A stretch of DNA of 64,000 nt from Rickettsiales bacterium (GCA_035765535.1 DASTXE010000006.1:372001-436000), one strand, 5' to 3'. Numbered from the stretch's first letter, positions 1 through 8,478 are shown. A program made the numbers and translations. The notes: generated by a model not told the origin, from the sequence alone.

Positions 1-563
1 ATCCGCACGAATGCATTATAGGCAAGCACGGCAGGAATCGCCGCAAACAAGCCGACAGCCGTCGCCACTAGCGCCTCCCCCACCGGTCCCGCTACTGCGG
101 TTAGGCCCGCATTACCTTCAGCAGTGATCTTTGCAAGCGCTCCGGTAATTCCCCACACCGTGCCGAAGAGACCGATGAAAGGCGATGTGCTGCCGACCGA
201 AGCCAGCATAGTGAGCCCCTTATCCAGTTGCACTTTGGCAAGATCGAGCGCCTGTATTAAATGCATGGAGAGAATGGTCTGGCGTTCTTCATGGGCATAG
301 GATGCGATGACCGGCTTCAGCCGCTCCGCTTCATCGGTCAGCATATCGACCATACCGTTAACACGTGCAGACGTAACATGCTTCGGCCAGTCTGCCTGGG
401 TGGTGTATTTACGGCGGAACTGCTGCAGCGCTCTGCGGTCCGCACGCAAGCTAAAACCTTTCCACAGCAAAATATACCAGCTGATGACCGACATAGCGAT
501 AAGCGCACCGAGCACGGCAATAACGACCGGGTCTCCCTGTGTAAGCGTATGTAAGATGTTCAC
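1..563 (-). CDS. exbB: ExbB/TolQ/MotA-family proton channel subunit (3' end outside window)
   Basis: This is the inner-membrane channel subunit that couples the proton gradient to TonB. It begins at a GTG at 561-563, preceded by the ribosome site GAGGAG. The protein starts MNILHTLTQGDP and has a first membrane span at about residues 15-35 (VIAVLGALIAMSVISWYILL). A basic cytoplasmic loop follows. The conserved second and third spans include GLFGTVWGI and the Ala/Gly-rich segment EALVATAVGLFAAIPAV, the signature of the ExbB/TolQ family. About 187 residues are visible; the C-terminus lies left of the window. The start lies 10 bp past the tonB stop, so the two are co-transcribed. TolQ is the alternative, but the tonB neighbour favours ExbB. 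Confidence 0.88.
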   Translation of the reverse strand, partial: MNILHTLTQGDPVVIAVLGALIAMSVISWYILLWKGFSLRADRRALQQFRRKYTTQADWPKHVTSARVNGMVDMLTDEAERLKPVIASYAHEERQTILSMHLIQALDLAKVQLDKGLTMLASVGSTSPFIGLFGTVWGITGALAKITAEGNAGLTAVAGPVGEALVATAVGLFAAIPAVLAYNAFVR

Positions 564-573
564 TTGTATCTCC

Positions 574-1212
574 TCAATCCAATTTAAACTGCACCGGTAC
601 CATTACCCTTGCATCTACCGCTTCATTGCCGCGTTTTGCAGGAATGAACCGCCAGTTTCTGACCGCATCGCGCGCAGCTTCATCGAGCAGTGAAGAACCG
701 CTTGTATGCGCAACGTTAACGCTATGGGCCGAGCCTTCTTTGGTAACAGCAACATCCAGCATCACCTGCCCCTGCACACCGCGGCGTTTTGCAGAAAGCG
801 GATATTCAGGCGGTGGGTTTTGCAAATATGCAGCATTAAAAACCGGCTCCGTAGTCGCTGCCAGTTTATCTGTGGCATTTGCATCTTGCGGACCGGAAGT
901 GGACGGAGCAGAAACTTTCTCCTTAATAGCTTCCACCTTCTTCTGTGGTTTCCGTTTATGTTCGGTCTTACTGCGTGCCTGCATGCCCTTGGGCTTTGGC
1001 GACGCAAGCAGCACCGGATCAACAACAGGTGTTTCTTCTTTCACTTCCACTTTTTGAATAACGGAGGGCGCTACCATGCTGACCTGGATCACCTGCTGCG
1101 GCAGGGCTGCAGTCTCAGCGGGCATCAAAGCCCATGCAGCTACACCGCCATGCAACGCAACCGCACTGGTCATTGCGATGATATGTTCCCATGATTTCCT
1201 GTCTGGCTGCAT
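574..1212 (-). CDS. tonB: Energy transducer TonB
   Basis: TonB is a periplasm-spanning protein that transmits energy from ExbB/ExbD to outer-membrane receptors for siderophores, heme or cobalamin. The 212-residue product has a short cytoplasmic head, one N-terminal membrane anchor (about residues 12-30), a Lys/Pro-rich spacer (about 70-100) and a C-terminal TonB domain from about residue 130. That domain contains PPPEYPLSAKRRGVQGQV, the family's YP-x(3)-RR-x-G-x-G-x-V motif, and ends with ARVMVPVQFKLD. The upstream promoter carries a Fur-like box, which suggests iron repression. exbB follows immediately. The order tonB-exbB is unusual but seen elsewhere. Confidence 0.92.
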   Translation of the reverse strand: MQPDRKSWEHIIAMTSAVALHGGVAAWALMPAETAALPQQVIQVSMVAPSVIQKVEVKEETPVVDPVLLASPKPKGMQARSKTEHKRKPQKKVEAIKEKVSAPSTSGPQDANATDKLAATTEPVFNAAYLQNPPPEYPLSAKRRGVQGQVMLDVAVTKEGSAHSVNVAHTSGSSLLDEAARDAVRNWRFIPAKRGNEAVDARVMVPVQFKLD

Positions 1213-1249
1213 ATTTTAATTAATAATAATTCTTAGTTGCATATTGGGT

Positions 1250-1293
1250 AGAATAAAATCCTTACCCTGTCAATGCAAATAATAATCATTATT
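1250..1293 (-). promoter_or_regulatory. tonB promoter with overlapping Fur-like box
   Basis: On the minus strand, -35 TTGCAT (1273-1278) and -10 TATTCT (1250-1255) are spaced by 17 bp. A 19-bp element at 1275-1293 matches the classical Fur consensus at about 15 of 19 positions (core AATAATCATTATT on the plus strand) and overlaps the -35 box. Iron-dependent repression of tonB-exbB is inferred from this layout; an Irr or RirA site is less likely by sequence. Confidence 0.6.
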
Positions 1294-1352
1294 AGTTAAT
1301 GGAGATAATATGTGCTTTATAAGCAGCTAAGCAAAGATACGTTGTGTGTGAA

Positions 1353-1838
1353 TTAATGCGCAACAAGGCCGGACAGAAAGGCAATCTGCGGCTTTACCAC
1401 CATCAGATAGGAGATCCCTGCCAGAGAGAGAAATGCGATGACGGCCAGCCATTCCCAATTCCTATGCATTTGCCGAAAACGCGGCGGCAATTCCTCCCGG
1501 CTTGAAAATGCAACCTGCGCCATATCGCGCATCTTGCTTTGCTGTAACGCTCCCATGACCCAGCATACAGCGGCAAAGAGATACAGCATGACAGCAAGCA
1601 CCAACCAACCTTCCGTGAAGGAGTAATCTCGCTCATGCATCATCATCATACCTGTGGCAGGCTGAATGACACCGGTCGGCAGAGTAAACATCCAGTTCAT
1701 ACGCACAACATTGCGCGCAGAGAAATAAATGCTGCCAGGTTCCCGGCTGCGATTCGCCATAAACAGAAAGAAAGCGCCGCCCACCGCAGTTCCGAGCAGA
1801 ATAATGGAATTTAGGATATGGATCCATTCGAGTAACAT
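1353..1838 (-). CDS. DUF2269 integral membrane protein
   Basis: A 161-residue hydrophobic protein with four predicted membrane segments: about residues 7-27, 45-65, 75-100 and 130-150. It matches my recollection of the DUF2269 family: N-terminal LLEWIHILNSIILLGTAVGGAFF, a Met-rich stretch TGMMMMHERDYSF, and a C-terminal helix ending LMVVKPQ. The function of the family is not established. It lies upstream of tonB on the same strand, but the tonB promoter separates them. A ribosome site GAGGAAAGG sits about 11 bp before the ATG. No metal-binding motif is obvious beyond scattered Met and His. Confidence 0.75.
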   Translation of the reverse strand: MLLEWIHILNSIILLGTAVGGAFFLFMANRSREPGSIYFSARNVVRMNWMFTLPTGVIQPATGMMMMHERDYSFTEGWLVLAVMLYLFAAVCWVMGALQQSKMRDMAQVAFSSREELPPRFRQMHRNWEWLAVIAFLSLAGISYLMVVKPQIAFLSGLVAH

Positions 1839-2200
1839 GCTTTCTTATACCTTTCCTCGTTTATCTTTTGCAATCCGCAAGTCCAAAACTTCCATGCCTA
1901 ACATTTTACGAAATCGTTTCCAATACTCTTCGGAGAAATATTTTATTTGTTATACAATGTATTAAGTGGAAAAATCCTATTACACCTACCACATTCACAG
2001 CAATGACTTTTACAAAAAACAAATACTTGTCCGAAAGCATGAAAAAAGATAAAATCAAGTTTTACAATACATTGGAAACTATTTATGGGCCCGGGACCCC
2101 GTAAAGGCCATTTTGTAACACAATCTTCATACAACAAGTTAACGATTTTTTGTATGATAACAGAATGCAATAGTCTCTATTGTCACAAAGGTACAAGTCT
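1839..2200. promoter_or_regulatory. AT-rich divergent intergenic region with inverted repeat
   Basis: This 362-bp spacer separates DUF2269 (leftward) from the orphan gene at 2201 (rightward). It holds an inverted repeat with 8-bp arms, TCATACAA at 2127-2134 and TTGTATGA at 2150-2157, about 45-75 bp before the orphan's ATG, a suitable place for an operator. A short GC-rich patch (GGGCCCGGGACCCC, about 2087-2100) interrupts the AT-rich DNA. A 33-codon open frame at 2003-2104 has no ribosome site and is not called. No confident -35/-10 pair was found. Confidence 0.35.
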
Positions 2201-3904
2201 ATGGGATCTCGGTATGACTGGCAGGACCCGTCCTCGCCAATCAAACAGATAGATGTTACAAAGAACGCTGGCGGATGGCTGCAGGTAGTCATTTACGCCC
2301 CCCAGAACTTCGACAGCAAATTGGCTACGCTTCCGCAATATCTGACAAAGCGCGGATACATCACTTACGGCGATACGGTAGAGGGACAGCAGGTTTATAA
2401 GATTGCAGATTTCGGCAAGAAGGAAGAACCCATCCTGGACGTATTGCGCAATGGCGGCTTCACCGCAGGCGCCCCCAAGAAATCAGATACGCCCGATCAT
2501 ATTCAGGAACTCACAGGCCTGGAAAAGGTGCGTCGTTACAGCGCCAACCTCAGCGGCATCTTTGGTATAGCAGGCCATGCACTGCAGATCGTATACGGTA
2601 AGTTGACCGGCGATAAAAATCGTATCACGGCCGGTGTGCTCTACGGCACTTCCAACATGCTGGGAGCAGCATTTGGCTCCGGCGCAGGCCCCATCCAGTT
2701 TTCGCGTATTACCAGCGGGCTGCATGATTTTCTGCACAAGGAAGGGCTTACCTTTACCGAACCCCTTATCAAAACACCTGAGATTACCTATCGCGAACGT
2801 ACGCTGGGGCACCGTGTATGGGATATGGCAAAAACCCACCCGATCCAGGTATTAAACGCCATCGCACTTCCAGGTAACATTGCATTGCTGCGAAGCGGTC
2901 TCATGGAAGCCAGCCACCGCAAGGACATGCCCCTGCTCAAACGCCCGGGTATTGGCACTGCCGGGGCCGCTGCTGTGGCTGCGACCAGCGCCCTGATTGC
3001 CGTAGTGATACCGGAAGTTTCCGAAGAAAAACTTGACCAGTTCCGCAAGAGAAAAGGCTTCCTTAAATGCCTGAAAGACGGAGAAATCGGCGAGGCCTTC
3101 AAGATCCTGCCCGATTCCGTCTATATGTTCATTGCCCGCAAACCGCTTGCGGTGCAGGGCGCCCTGCTCTTGTCGGATAATGCCCTTATGCTTAAGGACG
3201 CTTACGAAACGTCCAAAAGCTACCAGCAGAACATCAGCAACGGCATGCATCGTGCCGAACCCCCATTAAAATGGGCAATCGCCAGCCTTTACTCCACTTC
3301 CAGCCTGTTCACCGGTATCACGACGGAAAAGCGCCACGAATATTATGAAAGCCCGCAGGCTTATGAAGGGCTATATACACAGGTTGCCAACCTTCTATTG
3401 ACATCCCCCAGAGGCACCACTCCGGAAATTATCAAGCATACGGCTGCTTTTCTTGCTGCCGATCGCGATGTACGCATCCACGAAAATCAGATTGAACAAG
3501 GACTGACAGACAAAATCAGGGAACTCCAGAACAACCCCTGGATAAAATCTGCTCTAAAAGAAGTGGATACTCAGCAGGCCGCAACTCCGCAAACACCTGC
3601 CACCTCCCCGGCAGCGCCAGATGCTTCCCATCATGCGGCAGATAGCAGCACGCATCCTGCTCACCATGAAAATGCCGCCGCACCACAAAATGCACCTGAA
3701 CACGCTGCTGCCGCAACTGCCTCTAAAGGCTATGTGGACAAAGTTCGCCCTCAGGCTCAGGCGACCCCCGGCATGGCGCCGAAAGCAACAAATGATTTAA
3801 AACCCCGCCCCCTGCCCACCACTCCTCCAGAGTCCTGGACCCAGAGAAGAGACTCCGAAACCGCTACAGACCCCGCACTTTCCGGGGCTTCCATACGCGC
3901 TTAA
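2201..3904 (+). CDS. Uncharacterised protein with threefold hydrophobic hairpin repeat
   Basis: I do not recognise this 567-residue protein. The ATG at 2201 is chosen over a TTG at 2180 because AAAGG lies 9 bp upstream of it. The N-terminal domain (about 1-95) is soluble and mixed alpha/beta. Three similar segments follow at about residues 113-163, 213-274 and 313-377. Each has a hydrophobic helix (for example SGIFGIAGHALQIVYG, LNAIALPGNIALL, QGALLLSDNALML) and then a second helix carrying a Thr-Ser pair: LYGTSNML, VAATSALI and LYSTSSLF. A Pro/Ala/His-rich tail (about 460-560) is low complexity. There is no signal peptide. I infer a membrane protein with three helical hairpins, vaguely like PQ-loop or YgjV layouts. 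It is monocistronic. Confidence 0.7.
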   Translation: MGSRYDWQDPSSPIKQIDVTKNAGGWLQVVIYAPQNFDSKLATLPQYLTKRGYITYGDTVEGQQVYKIADFGKKEEPILDVLRNGGFTAGAPKKSDTPDHIQELTGLEKVRRYSANLSGIFGIAGHALQIVYGKLTGDKNRITAGVLYGTSNMLGAAFGSGAGPIQFSRITSGLHDFLHKEGLTFTEPLIKTPEITYRERTLGHRVWDMAKTHPIQVLNAIALPGNIALLRSGLMEASHRKDMPLLKRPGIGTAGAAAVAATSALIAVVIPEVSEEKLDQFRKRKGFLKCLKDGEIGEAFKILPDSVYMFIARKPLAVQGALLLSDNALMLKDAYETSKSYQQNISNGMHRAEPPLKWAIASLYSTSSLFTGITTEKRHEYYESPQAYEGLYTQVANLLLTSPRGTTPEIIKHTAAFLAADRDVRIHENQIEQGLTDKIRELQNNPWIKSALKEVDTQQAATPQTPATSPAAPDASHHAADSSTHPAHHENAAAPQNAPEHAAAATASKGYVDKVRPQAQATPGMAPKATNDLKPRPLPTTPPESWTQRRDSETATDPALSGASIRA

Positions 3905-3939
3905 CACTCCCCTAAATTTCTACTGGCAAAAATTCGTTC

Positions 3940-3958
3940 GTATACTATAACGGTATAC
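3940..3958. promoter_or_regulatory. Possible operator/-10 region of the lipoprotein-glucosidase operon
   Basis: Two GTATAC hexamers (3940-3945 and 3953-3958) flank a 7-bp spacer 20 bp before the small lipoprotein gene. TATACT at 3941-3946 could serve as a -10 box, but no good -35 box was found. A site for a sugar-responsive repressor is possible but only inferred from the symmetry and the downstream genes. Confidence 0.3.
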
Positions 3959-3977
3959 CCGGCAAAAGGGTATTGTG

Positions 3978-4067
3978 ATGTATAATATACGACTATTGCT
4001 AATGTTCGGTCTGGTTTCAGCATGTCTTTGCGATAAAGCAAAGACGGCACAGCCCCCTGTTGCTTAA
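3978..4067 (+). CDS. 29-residue small lipoprotein
   Basis: A very short gene encoding MYNIRLLLMFGLVSAC followed by 13 residues ending QPPVA. It has a basic N-terminus (Arg5), a hydrophobic core (residues 6-15) and a lipobox V-S-A-C with the lipidated Cys at residue 16. A purine-rich ribosome site AAAAGGG lies 7 bp before the ATG. The mature peptide would be only 14 residues, similar in size to entericidin-like or LptM-like micro-lipoproteins. It ends 18 bp before the GH13 start, so it is probably the first gene of that operon. The role is unknown. Confidence rests on the signal sequence and ribosome site, since chance short frames are common. Confidence 0.55.
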   Translation: MYNIRLLLMFGLVSACLCDKAKTAQPPVA

Positions 4068-4085
4068 GTTCAAAAGGAAATATTA

Positions 4086-5705
4086 ATGACGAAAGACTCC
4101 AAGGATTGGTGGCGCGGCGCCGTTATCTATCAGATTTACCCCCGCAGCTTTCATGATACGAATAATGACGGTGTAGGCGATCTGCGCGGCATCACGGAAA
4201 AGATGGATTACCTGGCCCAGCTGGGCATTGACGCAATCTGGATTTCACCGTTCTTCAAATCCCCCATGAAGGATTTCGGCTACGACGTTTCCGATTATGA
4301 AGCGGTCGATCCGCTTTTCGGCACGATGGAAGATTTCGACAAAATGATCGAAACCGCCCACGCAAAAGGCATCAAGATCATGATCGACCAGGTAATCAGC
4401 CATACCTCGGATCAGCATGAATGGTTCAAGGAAAGCCGCAGCAGCAAGGATAATCCCAAGGCAGACTGGTATGTCTGGGCAGACGCAAAGCCGGATGGTA
4501 CCGCTCCCAACAACTGGATGTCCTATTTCGGCGGCCCGGCTTGGCAATGGGATACCAGACGCCAGCAATATTATATGCATAACTTCCTGGCCAGCCAGCC
4601 GGACGTAAATTTCCATAATCCACAAGTGCGTCAGGCATTGCTGGATAGCGTTGAATTCTGGCTGAAAAAAGGCGTCGACGGATTCCGCCTCGACACTGTA
4701 GATATGTATTACTGCGATAAGGAACTACGTTCCAACCCGCCGCGTCCCCCCGGTGTGATCGACGGTATTCCGGAGAGCAATCCCTATTCGCGTCAGCAGC
4801 ATATCTATGACCGCAGCCGCCCCGAGAATCTTACCTTCCTCGAAGATTTCCGCAAGCTCACCGACCGCTATGAGAATATCACCACTGTAGGTGAACTCGG
4901 TGCCGAAAACGCGCTCGACCTGATGGCCGATTATACCAAAAAGGATAAGCGCCTGCACATGGCTTATACTTTCCCGCTCTTAGGGGATAAATTCAGCGCT
5001 GCTCATGTGCGCCAGTCCGTTGAATATATGGAAGCCCACATCCAGGATGGCTGGGCCTGCTGGGCGTTCACCAATCACGACATCGTGCGCGTCGTGTCCC
5101 GTTGGGGCAAAGGCAAACATAATGACCGCTTTGCAAAAATGCTTATTGCGCTGATGAGCAGCCTGCGCGGCTCCGTCTGCATGTATCAGGGCGAAGAACT
5201 CGGCCTGACGGAAGCGGATGTGCCGTATGAAAAACTGCAGGATCCGTATGGCATTGAATTCTGGCCGGAATTCAAAGGCCGCGATGGTTGCCGCACCCCC
5301 ATGCCCTGGCAGGCCGACAAACCTAATGCAGGTTTTTCGGTCAAAGAACCGTGGCTGCCTGTGCCGAAGGATCATCTGCCCCTGGCTGCCGACGCACAGG
5401 AAAAGAACAAGGATTCCGTGCTGAATTTTACCCGCCAGTTCTTTAAATGGCGCAAAACGCAACCTGCATTGATGAAAGGCGATATCAAGTTCTATGATGC
5501 GCCGGAACCCATCGTTGCGTTCACTCGCAACTGGGAGGGAAAAACCCTGCTTTGCGTATTCAACCTTGGATTGGAAGAACTTAGCTACAAAATTCCGCTC
5601 AGTGGCACCGTGAAACATGTGCAAATGGACGGTTTTGCTTGCATGCAAGAGAACAATATGCTTCATTTACCGCCCTATTCGGCGTTCTTTGCTACTGTGG
5701 AGTAA
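4086..5705 (+). CDS. aglA: GH13 alpha-glucosidase (AglA-like)
   Basis: A 539-residue cytoplasmic glycoside hydrolase of family 13, likely hydrolysing maltose, isomaltose, sucrose or trehalose-type alpha-glucosides to glucose. The (beta/alpha)8 domain starts WWRGAVIYQIYPRSF; a Ca-site-like DTNNDGVGD lies at 24-32. Conserved region I is DQVISH at 101-106, the form I recall from alphaproteobacterial AglA enzymes. Region II is GFRLDTVD with nucleophile Asp203, region III TTVGEL with acid/base Glu270, and region IV FTNHD with Asp332. No signal peptide is present. The ribosome site is AAGGA. The following MFS gene and the facing ED/galM/glk operon support intracellular disaccharide use. Exact substrate cannot be read from sequence; an oligo-1,6-glucosidase is the alternative. 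Confidence 0.9.
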   Translation: MTKDSKDWWRGAVIYQIYPRSFHDTNNDGVGDLRGITEKMDYLAQLGIDAIWISPFFKSPMKDFGYDVSDYEAVDPLFGTMEDFDKMIETAHAKGIKIMIDQVISHTSDQHEWFKESRSSKDNPKADWYVWADAKPDGTAPNNWMSYFGGPAWQWDTRRQQYYMHNFLASQPDVNFHNPQVRQALLDSVEFWLKKGVDGFRLDTVDMYYCDKELRSNPPRPPGVIDGIPESNPYSRQQHIYDRSRPENLTFLEDFRKLTDRYENITTVGELGAENALDLMADYTKKDKRLHMAYTFPLLGDKFSAAHVRQSVEYMEAHIQDGWACWAFTNHDIVRVVSRWGKGKHNDRFAKMLIALMSSLRGSVCMYQGEELGLTEADVPYEKLQDPYGIEFWPEFKGRDGCRTPMPWQADKPNAGFSVKEPWLPVPKDHLPLAADAQEKNKDSVLNFTRQFFKWRKTQPALMKGDIKFYDAPEPIVAFTRNWEGKTLLCVFNLGLEELSYKIPLSGTVKHVQMDGFACMQENNMLHLPPYSAFFATVE

Positions 5706-5748
5706 TGGTGGAGTAAGTCGATACCGATAAAAGAGCTGGAGTGAGACC

Positions 5749-7041
5749 ATGCATACTGCAAGCACATTGCGTATTAAGTTATCGTTATTTCTGACCTACT
5801 TCGTTTTTGCTGTCCTGATGAACAGCGTCGGGACGGTGATTCTGCAAGTCATCAATAATTACGGTGTCAGCAAGACCGATGCCAGCATTCTGGAAGCCTT
5901 CAAGGATCTGACGATTGCTTCGGTTTCGTTCCTGGTGGCATCGTTCCTCGCACGGTTTGGCTTCCGCAGGGCGATGATGGTGGGGCTGGCGATGGTAACG
6001 CTTGCAACGCTTGCCATGCCGCTGATCCCCTCTTTCTGGACCACTAAACTACTGTTCTTGTCTGTCGGCATCGCTTTTGCCCTGACGAAAGTATCCGTCT
6101 ATTCCACTGTCGGCTTGATTACTGAAGATGCCAGGGAGCATGCTGGCTTCATGAACACTATCGAAGGAATCTTCATGATCGGGGTTCTTTCCGGTTATTG
6201 GCTGTTCAGCGCGTTTATTGACTCCACAAATCCGCATTCTCAAAGCTGGTTGAATGTCTACTGGATCATCGCCGCAGTCTGTGCCTTCAACATCGTAGCG
6301 CTCTATGTCTCCCCCTGCGATGAATCTAACGCCCGCGTCGATGGCTCCAAAGTTTCCGATGATTTCCGCGGCATGCTGCGCCTGATGGCACGTCCTATGG
6401 TCTATATGTTCGTGATTTCGATATTCCTTTACGTACTGATTGAGCAGAGCATCTGCACCTGGCTACCCACCTTCAATAACCAGATTTTAAAGCTTCCTTC
6501 CGCTATGAGCGTACAAATGACCAGCATCTTTGCCGCATGCCTGGCGCTGGGACGTCTGGGCGCAGGTGTAGTGATGCGCCGCATGCACTGGCATCCCGTG
6601 CTGACAGCCTGCCTGCTGGCCATGGGAGTACTGGTATTACTCACCCTTCCCCTCACGCATGGCATTACCGAGAACCCGGCTCTGACATGGTGGACTGCAC
6701 CACCCGCCGCGTATATTTTCCCATTGATCGGATTGTTCATGGCACCGATTTACCCCGCTCTCAGCTCCGTGATGCTCAGCGCCCTGCCGAAACACCAGCA
6801 CTCGGCTATGTGCGGCCTGATCGTAATTTTCTCGGCATTGGGCGGAACGATCGGTTCGCGTATTACCGGCTACACGTTCGACCATTTCAGTGGCCAGACG
6901 GCTTTCTATCTGTCCCTGATTCCTATGGGGATTATCATGATCTCGTTATTCTTCTTCAAGCGCGAAACCGATAAAATCATCGGCACGGAGCAGTTGGATG
7001 AAGAGCGGAAGGAAAACGCTAACTCGCTGGCCGCAGCTTAA
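5749..7041 (+). CDS. MFS transporter, probably for a sugar
   Basis: A 430-residue polytopic protein with the twelve-helix pattern of the major facilitator superfamily. The loop between helices 2 and 3 reads ARFGFRRAMMVG, a degenerate form of the MFS A-motif (G-x3-D-R-x-G-R-R). The two halves are joined by a polar loop near residues 185-205 (SPCDESNARVDGSKVSDDF). It lies 43 bp after the glucosidase on the same strand, so import of the enzyme's substrate is the natural inference, though the family alone does not give specificity. Its last 4 bp overlap the end of the convergent cupin gene, leaving no room for a terminator. Confidence 0.85.
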   Translation: MHTASTLRIKLSLFLTYFVFAVLMNSVGTVILQVINNYGVSKTDASILEAFKDLTIASVSFLVASFLARFGFRRAMMVGLAMVTLATLAMPLIPSFWTTKLLFLSVGIAFALTKVSVYSTVGLITEDAREHAGFMNTIEGIFMIGVLSGYWLFSAFIDSTNPHSQSWLNVYWIIAAVCAFNIVALYVSPCDESNARVDGSKVSDDFRGMLRLMARPMVYMFVISIFLYVLIEQSICTWLPTFNNQILKLPSAMSVQMTSIFAACLALGRLGAGVVMRRMHWHPVLTACLLAMGVLVLLTLPLTHGITENPALTWWTAPPAAYIFPLIGLFMAPIYPALSSVMLSALPKHQHSAMCGLIVIFSALGGTIGSRITGYTFDHFSGQTAFYLSLIPMGIIMISLFFFKRETDKIIGTEQLDEERKENANSLAAA

Positions 7042-7391
7042 ATAGCGCGGTAAGGTGCCGCAGTCGCTTCGTCGCCTGTATTGGGAGTGCCAGCAGGCTC
7101 GATCAACAAAAGATGGGCCTCCTCTTCCGCATACGGCTGATGCTCAACTCCGCGGGGCACCACATATAATTCTCCCGGCCCCAGAACCACGTCGCGATCA
7201 CGCAGGCGGATTGTAAGACGCCCTTTCAGGACAAGAAAGAAATCATCCGTATCGTCATGCTTATGCCAGACGAATTCACCGCACACTTTCACGACCATCA
7301 CATTATGGCCGTTAAAGTTGCTGACCGTCCTGGGCGCCCAATGCCCTGAAAATAAGGCAAGCTTCTCCGCCAGATTAATACTGTCACTCAT
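7038..7391 (-). CDS. Small single-domain cupin protein
   Basis: A 117-residue cupin. The first metal motif is visible as FVWHKHDDTDDFFLVLKG (His-x-His, then acidic residues in place of the usual Glu) and the second as GPGELYVVPRGVEHQPYAEE with its conserved His. Such proteins are sugar isomerases, dioxygenases or ligand sensors; the specific activity is unknown. It is the last gene of the ED operon, 8 bp after galM, so a role in hexose handling is plausible but inferred. The 3' end overlaps the convergent MFS gene by 4 bp. Confidence 0.8.
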   Translation of the reverse strand: MSDSINLAEKLALFSGHWAPRTVSNFNGHNVMVVKVCGEFVWHKHDDTDDFFLVLKGRLTIRLRDRDVVLGPGELYVVPRGVEHQPYAEEEAHLLLIEPAGTPNTGDEATAAPYRAI

Positions 7392-7399
7392 ATGAAATC

Positions 7400-8452
7400 C
7401 TAGAAATGGGAAAACCGGTATATCGTCTCGGAGGCGCGAGCCTGCCCGGGGCGCAAAATCGTGGATGGGAACTGCGGCTTATTGGGGGAGTCCGGAAAAT
7501 GCTGGGTCTCCAGGCACAGGCCGCTACGCTTTGTATAAGAAGTTTTCCCCGACTTGCTGGCAAAGCCTTCGCGTATATGCTGGCCCGTATAAAACTGCAT
7601 GCCCGGCTCTGTCGTCAGCACTTCCAGCACGCGTCCACTTGAAGGCTCTTCCACACGCGCAGCCAGCACGGCACCGTTGCCCCCTGCAGGCTTATCCAGC
7701 ACGAAATTAATATCGAACCCTCCGCCAAGCTCCATCTGCGGATGCCGCTCGCTCAACGCATCCCCTATAGGACGTATATGCCGCAGATCATAGGGAGTTC
7801 CTTCCACGGTCACGATCTCCCCTGTCGGGATCATATCCGCATTGAGCGGGGTGTAAGCTGCAGCGAATATCTGTATCCTGTGTCCGTCGACCGTACCGCA
7901 CCCCTCGCCTGCAAGATTAAAATAGGTATGGTTGGTGAGGTTAAGCGGAGTCGCCTTGTCAGTGGTTGCATAATATTGAATCCGCACGGCATTATCTTCG
8001 GTCAGCGTATAGGTAACACGCACGGAGACATTACCGGGATAGCCTTCTTCTCCGTCACGCGAATCATAGGTAAAAGTGATAGTGCTATCGCTACGAGCCA
8101 CCATATTCCACAGCACGCGATTAAAACCGGTATGGCCGCCATGCTGGTGATTAGGGGGTTTGTTCACAGTCAGTGCATAAGACACGCCGTCGAGCCCGAA
8201 TTTTCCGCCCGCAATGCGGTTGCAGAATCGCCCGATCGTCCCTCCGAAAGAAGGATGTTCCCTGTTTTTATAATCCTGCGGATTCCTGAACCCAAGCGCT
8301 ACGTCCGCCACCACGCCGTTTTTATCGGGAACACAGATGCAGGTAATCGCCGCGCCGAAATTGGTAATGCCAACCTGCATTCCGTGAGCATTCTTGAGCT
8401 CATATAAGGTAATTGTATTGTCTTCGGAAACCGCCTTCTGCACTGAACTCAT
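7400..8452 (-). CDS. galM: Aldose 1-epimerase (galactose mutarotase)
   Basis: A 350-residue galactose-mutarotase-fold enzyme that interconverts alpha and beta anomers of glucose or galactose. Motifs visible are GGTIGRFCNRIAGGKF, the substrate-binding HQHGG loop, the catalytic His region NLTNHTYFNLAG and the catalytic Glu region GLCLETQHFPDSPN near the C-terminus. Length is normal. GAGGGACT before the ATG is a clear ribosome site. It lies 26 bp after eda. In this operon it would speed conversion of the alpha-glucose released by the glucosidase before glucokinase acts. Confidence 0.93.
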   Translation of the reverse strand: MSSVQKAVSEDNTITLYELKNAHGMQVGITNFGAAITCICVPDKNGVVADVALGFRNPQDYKNREHPSFGGTIGRFCNRIAGGKFGLDGVSYALTVNKPPNHQHGGHTGFNRVLWNMVARSDSTITFTYDSRDGEEGYPGNVSVRVTYTLTEDNAVRIQYYATTDKATPLNLTNHTYFNLAGEGCGTVDGHRIQIFAAAYTPLNADMIPTGEIVTVEGTPYDLRHIRPIGDALSERHPQMELGGGFDINFVLDKPAGGNGAVLAARVEEPSSGRVLEVLTTEPGMQFYTGQHIREGFASKSGKTSYTKRSGLCLETQHFPDSPNKPQFPSTILRPGQARASETIYRFSHF

Positions 8453-8478
8453 AGTCCCTCTTTCCGAAATGTTCCGCT

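Noticed and set aside
2003-2104. 33-codon open frame in the 1839-2200 spacer
   Set aside because: No ribosome site, lies in AT-rich DNA and ends in the odd GC-rich patch; a chance frame cannot be excluded.
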